A DNA stretch of 5,058 bases from an uncultured Bacteroidia bacterium (GCA_902796455.1 CADBPH010000129.1:1-5058); one strand, 5' to 3'. Numbered from the stretch's first letter, positions 1 to 5,058 are shown. Program-made: numbers and translations. Notes: generated by a model from the sequence alone, not told the origin.

Positions 1-719
1 TGAATGGTTTCCTGTTCGGGGGGAAGCCCCGTTCGATTATCGATTTCAACAAAGCAATCATTGATGCGACCGCTCCGTATTGTGTCGCCTTCAAGCCGAA
101 TGTCGCTTTTTATGAGAGCCTTGGGCTGGAGGGCATGCGGGTGTTGGACTGCACGGTCGGCTATATCCGGGAGCACCATCCTGAAATGTTCATTATTGCG
201 GATGCGAAGCGCGGCGATATCGGCAATACGGCTAAAATGTATGCCCGGACCTATTTCGAACTCATGGACTTCGACGCCGTGACCCTTTCTCCCTATATGG
301 GGACGGACACGGTACTGCCCTTCCTGGAGTATCCCGGAAAGTTCGCGATTGTGGTGGCGCTTTCGTCCAATCCGTCCGCGGCGGATTTCCAGTTGTCTTC
401 CGCAGGGGAACCGCCCCTGTACCGGCGGGTGATCGAGCGGATGATGACCGTGTCAACTCCTGAGAACATGATGTTTGTCGTCGGAGCTACCCGTGCGGAC
501 CATCTGCGTGAAATCCGCTCCTTCTGCCCGGACCATTTCCTGCTGGTCCCCGGCGTCGGGGCGCAGGGCGGTTCCGCGCAGGAAGTCATCGAAGCTGGGA
601 AGAACGCCAAAGGCGGCCTGCTGATCAATTCCTCCCGCGGCGTCTTGTATGCGTCTCAGGGCGAGGACTTTGCAAAAGCCGCCGCCGATGTGGCGGCGGC
701 GACGGCCCGTTACAGGTAA
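1..719 (+). CDS. pyrF: Orotidine-5'-phosphate decarboxylase, type 2 family (5'-truncated by window)
   Basis: This enzyme catalyses the last step of de novo UMP synthesis, decarboxylating orotidine 5'-phosphate to UMP in the cytoplasm. The frame is open from base 3 and gives 238 residues before TAA at 717-719. Bacteroidales homologues run to roughly 270-275 residues, so about 30-40 N-terminal residues lie outside the window. Visible hallmarks are FNKAIIDATAPY near the start (substrate-side region of the long-form family), the catalytic D-x-K-x-x-D motif in ADAKRGDIGNTA (Asp codon 201-203, Lys 207-209, Asp 216-218), the phosphate-binding loop PGVGAQGG (549-572) and NSSRG (627-641), whose Arg normally contacts phosphate. 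There is no frameshift. The gene converges with the peptidase gene and their ends overlap by 10 bp. No + strand terminator is visible after the stop. Family assignment is secure. Confidence 0.96.
   Translation, partial: NGFLFGGKPRSIIDFNKAIIDATAPYCVAFKPNVAFYESLGLEGMRVLDCTVGYIREHHPEMFIIADAKRGDIGNTAKMYARTYFELMDFDAVTLSPYMGTDTVLPFLEYPGKFAIVVALSSNPSAADFQLSSAGEPPLYRRVIERMMTVSTPENMMFVVGATRADHLREIRSFCPDHFLLVPGVGAQGGSAQEVIEAGKNAKGGLLINSSRGVLYASQGEDFAKAAADVAAATARYR
673..700 (-). terminator. Candidate intrinsic terminator of the peptidase operon, inside the pyrF 3' end
   Basis: A perfect 9-bp inverted repeat, GCCGCCGCC (678-686) and GGCGGCGGC (692-700), encloses a 5-nt loop. On the minus strand it begins 10 nt past the peptidase stop codon and is followed at once by TTTT (677-674) and then GC. 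That is the layout of a rho-independent terminator with a short U-tract. On the plus strand no T-run follows, so it should not stop pyrF transcription. In pyrF the same bases encode the alanine-rich AAADVAAA, so the repeat could partly reflect Ala codon choice. The stem is strong and the U-tract weak. Confidence 0.42.
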
Positions 720-2680
720 TCTTCGAAATACATCGTGACTTTGTCCATCAGATGGACCCGCCACCTTCCGTAAACATTGTGTTCGGACAGGGGGTAGGGG
801 AAATAATCGACCTGGACATTCTCTTCAATGCATTTTTGCACGAAACTCAGGCTGTGCTCCCATACGACGGTGTTGTCAATCGCGCCCTGGCAGATCAGGA
901 GTTTCCCTTTCAGGTTGGCTGCCTGGCCGATGAGGCTGGTCTGGGCAAATCCTTCCGGATTCGTGGCTTCCGTCTCCATGTAGCGTTCTCCGTACATGAT
1001 TTCATACCATTTCCAGTCGATGACCGGTCCGCCGGCCACGCCGACCTTGAAGGTTTCGGGGTAGTGGGTCATCAGGGAAATGGTCATGAATCCGCCATAA
1101 CTCCATCCATGCACCCCGATGCGGTCTGAATCCACCCAGGGCAGGGAAGTCAGCATCCGGATGCCTTCCATCTGGTCCTCCATCTCCGCCTGGCCGCAGC
1201 GCCGGTGGATGGCTTTCTCATATTCGGCGCCCCGGTTGGAGGTCCCGCGATTGTCCTGGACATAAACGACATAGCCACGCTGGGCCATATACATTTCCCA
1301 CATCCGGATCCCTCCGAGCCAGGAATCCTGGACCATCTGGGAGTGCGGCCCGCCGTAGACATAAACGATAACCGGGTACTTTTTGGCCGGGTCGAAACCG
1401 ACCGGTTTGTACAGGCGGTACCAGTTATCATACTTCCCGTCGGCACTGCGGACCGTTCCGAGCACCATTTCCGGCGTGGCATAGCCTTCGAGCGGGTTTG
1501 CACTGACGAGCAAGGTGTCCACCTTGCTGCCGTCCACGCGCTTTCTTACCGTGATCCCCGGGACGTTGAAGCTGCTGTACCGGTCGACGAATTCGGTGCA
1601 ATCCGCATTCATCGAAACGGAATGCCAGCCTTCTCCGGCAGTCAGTTGCACCGGTTTCCCGAAGGTCACTTTGTCCAGCCGGCCGGCTTTCTTCCCGCGG
1701 GCGGGGGAGACGTCGATCCGGAACAGGTGGTTTTCGACGGGTGAAATCTCGGCAGACGTGTAGAAGACGGATTTCCCGTTGTCGGCCAGGTAAGCGACAT
1801 CGGCATCGACAGCCGTCAGCCGGCGGATACCGCCCAGGGTATCGCACAGGTACAGGTTCCGGTATCCGTCCCGGTTGTCCGTCCGGTAGAGGAAAAAGCC
1901 GGTCTGTCCGAGGAAACGGACCGGGTCGGAGGGCTCGATGTACCGGGGATTGTTTTCCGTGAGCAGGGTCCTGACAAACGATCCGTCCGATGCCCGGTAC
2001 ATGTTGAGCCGCATGTGTTTCTGGCTCCGGTCCAGGACCTGGATGAATACATTTTCCCCGTCCGGGGACCAGCTGATGTTGGTTAGGTACCGGTCGTATC
2101 CGAAATCATCCGCCTGGACATAAACCGTGGTGGAGTCGGCCAGGTTGAAAATTCCCAGCCGGATCTCTTCGGATTGCATCCCGTTCATCGGATATTTGAT
2201 GGGGACCGGCGAGCCGGTCCGGGTCGTGATGTCCAGCAGCGGGAACGACGTGACGCGTGATTCGTCTTTCCGGTAAAAGGCGATCTTCTTCCCGTCGGGA
2301 GACCAATAGATCCCTTCTCCGATGCCGAATTCATTCCGGCTGACGGACTGGCCGAAGGTGATTTCCGGGTCCGCCTCGGCGGCAATCGTGTGCTGCTTGC
2401 CGGTCAGGTCGTTGTAATAGAGCGCCTTGCCGATTGTGTAGGCACATCCTGCTCCGGCTTTCGGCGTGATGTCGGAGGCCCCTTTGGGCAGTCCTTCCGG
2501 ACGGGATCTCCGTTCTGCGGGATAGCGGGCAGGGTAGACGTTGCGGGAAAGGATCGTTTCTTCCATGGTCAGCCATTTCCCGCCGGGATTCGATGCCGGG
2601 TGGATGGCAAAGACGCCCTCTTGTGCAGAGAGCGTTGCGGTGGCCAGCAGGCTGGCCAGGAGTGTCATTGCCCCTCTCAT
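710..2680 (-). CDS. Secreted S9 family serine peptidase (prolyl tripeptidyl peptidase / DPP-IV-like)
   Basis: Predicted exported prolyl-oligopeptidase-family exopeptidase that would remove short peptides after proline (family knowledge; specificity unproven). The 656-residue product has a signal peptide at residues 1-19/20 (Arg2, hydrophobic 5-17, LSAQ). A beta-propeller follows, with WSPDG blade motifs at 126-130 and 204-208. The alpha/beta-hydrolase domain starts near 420 (YPVIVYVYGGPH at 435-446). The inferred triad is Ser527 in GWSYGG, Asp602 in GAIDNTVVW and His634 in SEHNVYG. The Ser-Asp and Asp-His spacings of 75 and 32 match Porphyromonas PtpA as I recall it (Ser603/Asp678/His710), and Glu560 falls where PtpA Glu636 would. 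The Glu-Glu motif of classical DPP IV is replaced by RNEFGIGEG (115-123). At 656 residues it is shorter than typical 700-740-residue relatives, mainly in the N-terminal propeller. The start at 2680 forms an ATGA overlap with the upstream gene; Met5 is an alternative start but would drop the only N-terminal positive charge. Confidence 0.93.
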   Translation of the reverse strand: MRGAMTLLASLLATATLSAQEGVFAIHPASNPGGKWLTMEETILSRNVYPARYPAERRSRPEGLPKGASDITPKAGAGCAYTIGKALYYNDLTGKQHTIAAEADPEITFGQSVSRNEFGIGEGIYWSPDGKKIAFYRKDESRVTSFPLLDITTRTGSPVPIKYPMNGMQSEEIRLGIFNLADSTTVYVQADDFGYDRYLTNISWSPDGENVFIQVLDRSQKHMRLNMYRASDGSFVRTLLTENNPRYIEPSDPVRFLGQTGFFLYRTDNRDGYRNLYLCDTLGGIRRLTAVDADVAYLADNGKSVFYTSAEISPVENHLFRIDVSPARGKKAGRLDKVTFGKPVQLTAGEGWHSVSMNADCTEFVDRYSSFNVPGITVRKRVDGSKVDTLLVSANPLEGYATPEMVLGTVRSADGKYDNWYRLYKPVGFDPAKKYPVIVYVYGGPHSQMVQDSWLGGIRMWEMYMAQRGYVVYVQDNRGTSNRGAEYEKAIHRRCGQAEMEDQMEGIRMLTSLPWVDSDRIGVHGWSYGGFMTISLMTHYPETFKVGVAGGPVIDWKWYEIMYGERYMETEATNPEGFAQTSLIGQAANLKGKLLICQGAIDNTVVWEHSLSFVQKCIEENVQVDYFPYPLSEHNVYGRWRVHLMDKVTMYFEDYL

Positions 2681-3090
2681 AACCCGTTGGTAGTCTGGGT
2701 CTCCTTGACCGAAATGATCCGGTCTACGATCTGCTTTTGCATGCCCCTCCAGGGCAGTGCGCCGAGGTATTCCTTATAGTGCAGTTCTACGACTTTTCCG
2801 CTGCAGGACATCAGGGAGTCTGCTACGGCCTGGTTGTCGACGGAGAATTCAAAGACATAGGAGCCGAGATTGGAGTCGCCCGAAAGGATGGCGCCGCCGC
2901 TGCGGAATCCGGCCTGGATCATGCGGCCTTCATAGGTCTTGAAAACGTATCCTTTGAGCATGAATTGGTTCAATTCGCCTGCCTTGACGCCTTCCCCGAA
3001 GACAAAAAAGAACCGGAAGAAGCAGAAAACGGCCAGCAGCAAGGCGGCAATCACCGTTGCGAGAAGGATGATTTTGGATTTGGGTTTCAT
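2677..3090 (-). CDS. Small membrane-anchored protein of unknown function, conserved in Bacteroidales
   Basis: A 137-residue product with a short basic N-terminus (MKPKSK), one hydrophobic segment at about residues 7-31 rich in Leu, Ala and Phe, then a soluble domain of about 105 residues. The topology suggests an uncleaved anchor with the C-terminal domain outside the cytoplasm. Recognisable blocks are EGVKAGELNQF (33-43), KGYVFKTYEG (46-55) and ELHYKEYLGALPWRG (102-116). I recall this pattern from a widespread Bacteroidales family that automated pipelines often mislabel '6-phosphogluconate dehydrogenase'. No dehydrogenase motif is visible, so that name should not be used. The ATG at 3090 is chosen because it gives a clean anchor and lies about 20 nt after a -7 element; a TTG at 3123 would put coding sequence over that promoter. 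Its TGA overlaps the peptidase ATG, implying co-transcription and translational coupling. Function unknown. Confidence 0.85.
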   Translation of the reverse strand: MKPKSKIILLATVIAALLLAVFCFFRFFFVFGEGVKAGELNQFMLKGYVFKTYEGRMIQAGFRSGGAILSGDSNLGSYVFEFSVDNQAVADSLMSCSGKVVELHYKEYLGALPWRGMQKQIVDRIISVKETQTTNGL

Positions 3091-3110
3091 GATAAAGCAC
3101 TTTAGGAATA

Positions 3111-3118
3111 CAAATATA
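3111..3118 (-). promoter_or_regulatory. Bacteroidota -7 element for the small-protein/peptidase operon
   Basis: On the minus strand the sequence reads TATATTTG, an exact match to the Bacteroides sigma-ABfr -7 consensus TAnnTTTG. It ends 20 nt before the ATG at 3090, implying a leader of about 15 nt. No clear TTTG -33 box lies at the usual distance. A near match (TATATTTTG, 3129-3121 on the minus strand) sits just upstream and could be an alternative. Confidence 0.55.
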
Positions 3119-3187
3119 CGCAAAATATAATATGAGTTTCGCTTTGGCGAAAAACCTTATTCGGGAGGCCTGCAAAGGCCGACAGCT

Positions 3188-3212
3188 TTTTCCCTCCTCG
3201 AGGGAGGGAAAA
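3188..3212. repeat. Perfect 10-bp hairpin in the left arm
   Basis: The arms TTTTCCCTCC (3188-3197) and GGAGGGAAAA (3203-3212) are exact reverse complements around the 5-nt loop TCGAG. On the minus strand it ends in a run of five T (3191-3187), so it superficially resembles an intrinsic terminator. No gene reads into it from either side, because both neighbouring genes diverge away from it. It is better seen as part of the inverted-repeat element. Confidence 0.6.
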
Positions 3213-3225
3213 CGGGAATTGGGTG

Positions 3226-3262
3226 GGGTAACGTGATAATAATAAACTAGCAGACGTTACCC
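3226..3262. repeat. Central stem joining the two arms of the inverted repeat
   Basis: GGGTAACGT (3226-3234) and ACGTTACCC (3254-3262) form a perfect 9-bp stem around a 19-nt AT-rich loop. With a single-base bulge the pairing extends to GGTG (3222-3225) opposite CACC (3264-3267). This is the best conserved block between the arms, which suggests it is the functional or most recently matched end of each half-element. Confidence 0.65.
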
Positions 3263-3331
3263 TCACCTCCAAACCTCCTCTCCTCGGGAAAGGAGGCTTG
3301 CTGCCGCCCTTTCAGGGCTCTAAGTAAGGTC

Positions 3332-3355
3332 TCTTTCGCAAAATATTGCGAAAGA
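3332..3355. promoter_or_regulatory. Perfect 10-bp dyad upstream of the TPR-LuxR gene, candidate operator
   Basis: TCTTTCGCAA (3332-3341) and TTGCGAAAGA (3346-3355) are exact reverse complements separated by AATA. The dyad ends 5 nt before the -7 element at 3361 and covers where a -33 box would be, so a protein bound here would control initiation. Its core TTTCGC/GCGAAA is shared with 3137-3152 at the opposite edge of the intergenic region, but there the half-sites are 4 nt apart rather than 8. It is also the outer hairpin of the right arm of the inverted repeat, so its palindromy may come from that element rather than from regulation. Confidence 0.45.
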
Positions 3356-3367
3356 TAAGTTATCTTT
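3351..3367. promoter_or_regulatory. Second dyad overlapping the -7 element
   Basis: AAAGATAA (3351-3358) and TTATCTTT (3360-3367) are perfect reverse complements around a single G. The right half lies on the -7 element and the left half shares AAAGA (3351-3355) with the preceding dyad, so the two dyads interlock and only one could form or be fully occupied at a time. It may be a repressor site or a by-product of the AT-rich promoter. Confidence 0.35.
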
Positions 3368-3368
3368 G
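3361..3368 (+). promoter_or_regulatory. Bacteroidota -7 element for the TPR-LuxR gene
   Basis: TATCTTTG matches TAnnTTTG exactly. Only 5 nt (CGCTC) separate it from the ATG at 3374. Since transcription usually starts several bases past this element, the mRNA would begin at or next to the start codon, giving a leaderless or nearly leaderless transcript. The candidate -33 box is a weak TTTCG at 3334-3338, within the dyad. Confidence 0.6.
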
Positions 3369-3373
3369 CGCTC

Positions 3374-4579
3374 ATGAAGCGAATCTTGTTGATACTGGCG
3401 GTATTGGCTCCTTTGGCTACCTATGGCTACGGGGACCATCGGGGGCGGAATCTGGACTCCCTGGAGCAGGTGACGTCCCGGTATACCCCGGACCGGCTGC
3501 GAGAAGCGACCGTTGAAGAGAAGACGGAGTATGCCCAGGCCTGCCGGAATCTGGCATGGGGCTACCTGCAGCTGGACGGAGCCAAATGCGTCTATTATGC
3601 CCGGCAGGCGATGGCCCTCGCCGAGGAGCTGGGAGGCCGGAACACGGTTTTCGACATGTCCATCCTGATCGGTCAGTGTTTCTGGGCGAAGGAACGGTAC
3701 GACAGTGCCCGTGTCCATTACCGGCGGGCGGAGCGGGTATTGAAAGAAATGGAGGCGGCCTGGTCCGATCCTGACCGGCATGATTTGGAAGCCGACCAGG
3801 CGCGGCTCTGGGGCACGCTCGGCAATTTCTATGCAATGCAGGATTCGCTGGAACGCTTTACGTATTATTACGGAAAGGCAGGGGAGCTCTTTGAAAAATG
3901 GGGATGGTGGGAGGATTGTTCGACCCTGCACCGCAACATCGGCGAGATCTATCTGGATGACGGCGATTTGAAACGGGCGCGCCCCGAATACGGAAAGGCC
4001 CTTGCATTTGCACAGCAATCCGGTGATTCACTTATCATTGCAGGAGCGATGTATGGGATGGGGCGCTGGTACCAGAAAAGCGGCCGTACGGCCAAGGCGC
4101 TCAAGTTCCTTGCCCGGGCGGACGAATATTACGGCAACCATCCCCGGGAAGAAGCTGTCGGACGGGCCGATACCCTGGCCGTCATGAACGATGCCCATCG
4201 GCAACTCTACCGGAACGCCAGGATGCTGGCAATCGGAGCCATTCTGCTGCTTGCACTCGTCGTGGCGGCCATTGTAGCTGCCTTCCGGCTCAGGGAGACC
4301 AGGCAGGAACTCACGGAGACATCGGCCGTGCTGGATGAGACGATTGAGGAACTGAGACCGGCGGAGGGTGCTCCGGCAGGAACGATTCACCTGACAAAAC
4401 GGGAAAAGGATGTGGCCAGACTCCTGATGGCGGGCCAGCCGTCCAAGCAGATTGCCCAGAGCCTCGGCATCGGTGACGAGACGGTTCTGTGGTATCGGAA
4501 GCGCCTTTTTGCAAAGTTGAATGTCCATTCGGCCGCGGCTTTTGCAACGGAAGTGATGAAACGGAGGCTGCTGGAGTAG
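3374..4579 (+). CDS. Membrane-anchored TPR regulator with C-terminal LuxR-type HTH
   Basis: A 401-residue one-component signalling protein. Residues 1-20 (MKRILLILAVLAPLATYGYG) are a signal peptide or anchor. Residues about 54-254 are helical TPR-like repeats: approximate units at 54-87, 92-126, 143-178, 183-216 and 221-254, with alternating Ala/Gly and Tyr/Leu positions as in LGNFYAMQDSLERFTYYYGKAGELFEK. A transmembrane helix spans about 283-304 (ARMLAIGAILLLALVVAAIVAAF), followed by a short charged, possibly coiled-coil linker (305-328). A LuxR/GerE HTH occupies 340-395: LTKREKDVARLLMAGQPSKQIAQ, then recognition helix DETVLWYRKRLFAKLNV. The topology puts the TPRs in the periplasm and the HTH in the cytoplasm. 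No kinase or receiver domain is present. Such TPR-TM-LuxR proteins are common in Bacteroidota; targets are mostly unknown. The start is fixed by the signal peptide. Neighbours are a divergent peptidase operon and a downstream lipoprotein gene 81 bp away. Confidence 0.9.
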   Translation: MKRILLILAVLAPLATYGYGDHRGRNLDSLEQVTSRYTPDRLREATVEEKTEYAQACRNLAWGYLQLDGAKCVYYARQAMALAEELGGRNTVFDMSILIGQCFWAKERYDSARVHYRRAERVLKEMEAAWSDPDRHDLEADQARLWGTLGNFYAMQDSLERFTYYYGKAGELFEKWGWWEDCSTLHRNIGEIYLDDGDLKRARPEYGKALAFAQQSGDSLIIAGAMYGMGRWYQKSGRTAKALKFLARADEYYGNHPREEAVGRADTLAVMNDAHRQLYRNARMLAIGAILLLALVVAAIVAAFRLRETRQELTETSAVLDETIEELRPAEGAPAGTIHLTKREKDVARLLMAGQPSKQIAQSLGIGDETVLWYRKRLFAKLNVHSAAAFATEVMKRRLLE

Positions 4580-4628
4580 AATGCCGTAAATTCTCAGATG
4601 ATTGTCCTGATTATTTGGAAGATTTGCG

Positions 4629-4636
4629 TAAATTTG
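4629..4636 (+). promoter_or_regulatory. Bacteroidota -7 element for the lipoprotein gene
   Basis: TAAATTTG matches TAnnTTTG and ends 24 nt before the ATG at 4661, a normal leader distance. TTG at 4602-4604 is slightly too far for a -33 box and TTTG at 4614-4617 is too close. The 81-bp gap between the regulator stop and this gene shows no terminator hairpin, so read-through from the regulator gene is also possible. Confidence 0.5.
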
Positions 4637-4660
4637 GGCGGATAAATAGTTTAGGATAAA

Positions 4661-5058
4661 ATGAAAAGAATCGTTTGCCTGATGATGCTGGTCTGCCTGG
4701 TGGCGGGATGTGATATGCTGGGTTTGAAGTATTCCTTGGATGATATTTCGGTTGTCTATACGGATAATGTCCAAAGTTACGATGAGCATTCTGCGTTTTT
4801 GATCGGATATGTCCAGGGGGATGCGGATCATAGCGGTGTGTCGACCGGTTTTCTCATCGGAAAGGAAAAAGACTTGCGCGACGGGAAAGAGCAGGTGGGG
4901 ACGTTGGATGCGGACAATTGGCTGATCATGAAGGTGTCCGGCCTGGATGAGGCAACGGTCTATTATGCCCGGATGTTTGTCAAGTATGACGACAAGGATC
5001 CGGATACGGAGGATTATAAATATGGCGCGTTGATCTCGTTTAAAACGTTGACGTTCAA
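4661..5058 (+). CDS. Lipoprotein with Fn3-like segment (3'-truncated by window)
   Basis: The first 132 codons are visible and the frame is still open at the window end. MKRIVCLMMLVCLVAGC is a lipoprotein signal peptide with lipobox VAGC and lipidated Cys17, followed by DML. The mature part is mostly beta-strand in pattern and rich in Asp. The block VSGLDEATVYYARMFV (92-107) followed by YGALISFKT (121-129) matches the 'G-L-x-x-x-T-x-Y-Y-x-R ... Y-G-x-x-x-S-F-x-T' pattern of fibronectin type III-like domains in Bacteroidota surface lipoproteins. These domains usually precede other modules, so more of the protein should lie beyond the window. The start is supported by the signal peptide and the upstream -7 element. 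The substrate or partner is unknown. It follows a membrane-bound regulator that could control it, but nothing in the sequence proves that. Confidence 0.8.
   Translation, partial: MKRIVCLMMLVCLVAGCDMLGLKYSLDDISVVYTDNVQSYDEHSAFLIGYVQGDADHSGVSTGFLIGKEKDLRDGKEQVGTLDADNWLIMKVSGLDEATVYYARMFVKYDDKDPDTEDYKYGALISFKTLTF

Larger units (their letters stand above)
3137..3353. repeat. 217-bp imperfect inverted repeat with nested hairpins (BIME/MITE-like)
   Basis: The left arm (3137-3234) and the reverse complement of the right arm (3254-3353) align end to end with small gaps, around a 19-nt AT-rich centre (3235-3253). Matching blocks, outside to inside, are: TTTCGC...GCGAAA (3137-3152 against 3334-3353); ACCTTA (3154-3159 against 3325-3330); CTGCAAAGGCCGACAGC (3170-3186) against CTGAAAGGGCGGCAGC (3300-3315 reversed); a C-rich/G-rich hairpin; and an identical GGGTAACGT at the inner end. 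Each arm holds three hairpins in the same order. The left ones are TTTCGC/GCGAAA, GGCCT-GCAA-AGGCC (3167-3180) and the 3188-3212 hairpin. The right ones are CCTCCT/AGGAGG (3274-3296), GCCC/GGGC (3306-3318) and the 3332-3355 dyad. There is no coding capacity. The architecture resembles paired, inverted REP-type palindromes or a MITE. Copy number cannot be judged from one window. Confidence 0.72.

Noticed and set aside
1205..1744. Plus-strand open frame of 179 codons inside the peptidase gene
   Set aside because: It is the complement of a catalytic-domain and propeller region with clear S9 motifs. The translation shows no domain.
2203..2220. Palindrome GGACCGGC-GA-GCCGGTCC inside the peptidase gene
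   Set aside because: It has 8-bp arms but only a 2-nt spacer and lies in well-conserved coding sequence far from gene ends. It is compatible with chance in GC-rich DNA.
3091..3123. Extended TTG start for the small membrane protein
   Set aside because: It would place the -7 element TATATTTG inside the coding region and put extra residues before a clean MKPKSK anchor start.
3187..3212. Hairpin followed by a T-run on the minus strand as a terminator
   Set aside because: Both adjacent genes are transcribed away from it, so there is no transcript for it to end. It fits as part of the inverted-repeat element.
3137..3353. CRISPR array, tRNA or integron attC site
   Set aside because: There are no regularly spaced direct repeats and no tRNA cloverleaf or anticodon arm. 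The fold is a set of mirror-image hairpins with no visible attC R-box pattern.
3320..4018. Minus-strand open frame of 232 codons
   Set aside because: It is antisense to the TPR region of the regulator and runs through the promoter dyads. It has no family signature and no promoter of its own.
4028..4831. Long minus-strand open frame of 267 codons
   Set aside because: It lies antisense to the well-supported regulator and lipoprotein genes, has no recognisable domain and an implausible composition (His/Gln/Ile-rich start, Pro/Gly-rich end). It is best explained as a shadow of high-GC coding sequence.

Overview
The window looks like chromosomal DNA from a Bacteroidota member, probably order Bacteroidales. 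The evidence is the promoter style (TAnnTTTG -7 elements close to start codons, no convincing Shine-Dalgarno sequences) and the gene content: a type 2 (long-form) pyrF, a PtpA/DPP-IV-like S9 peptidase, a membrane-bound TPR-LuxR regulator and a small lipoprotein. The GC-rich coding sequence would suit a Rikenellaceae/Alistipes-like organism, but that is a guess.

Layout. (1) 1-719, + strand: 3' part of pyrF (orotidine-5'-phosphate decarboxylase), cut by the window edge. (2) 710-3090, - strand: two genes read right to left, a 137-residue membrane-anchored protein of unknown function followed by a secreted S9 serine peptidase, joined by an ATGA stop/start overlap. The peptidase gene converges on pyrF and their ends overlap by 10 bp. 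A GC-rich hairpin in the last codons of pyrF, followed by TTTT on the minus strand, is the likely terminator of the peptidase operon. (3) 3091-3373: divergent intergenic region. It holds outward-facing -7 elements near both edges and, between them, a 217-bp imperfect inverted repeat whose two arms each carry three small hairpins in the same order. (4) 3374-4579, + strand: a signal peptide-TPR-transmembrane-LuxR HTH regulator, whose -7 element ends 5 nt before the ATG. (5) 4661-5058, + strand: start of a lipoprotein gene with its own -7 element, cut by the window edge.

How it may work together. pyrF is pyrimidine housekeeping and only a neighbour. The small protein and the peptidase should be made from one mRNA and probably act at the envelope, on peptides from proline-containing proteins. 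The regulator is built to sense something in the periplasm through its TPRs and act on DNA through a tethered HTH. The adjacent lipoprotein gene and the dyads over its own promoter are natural candidate targets, but this is inference. The least explained part of the window is the nested inverted-repeat element at 3137-3353.
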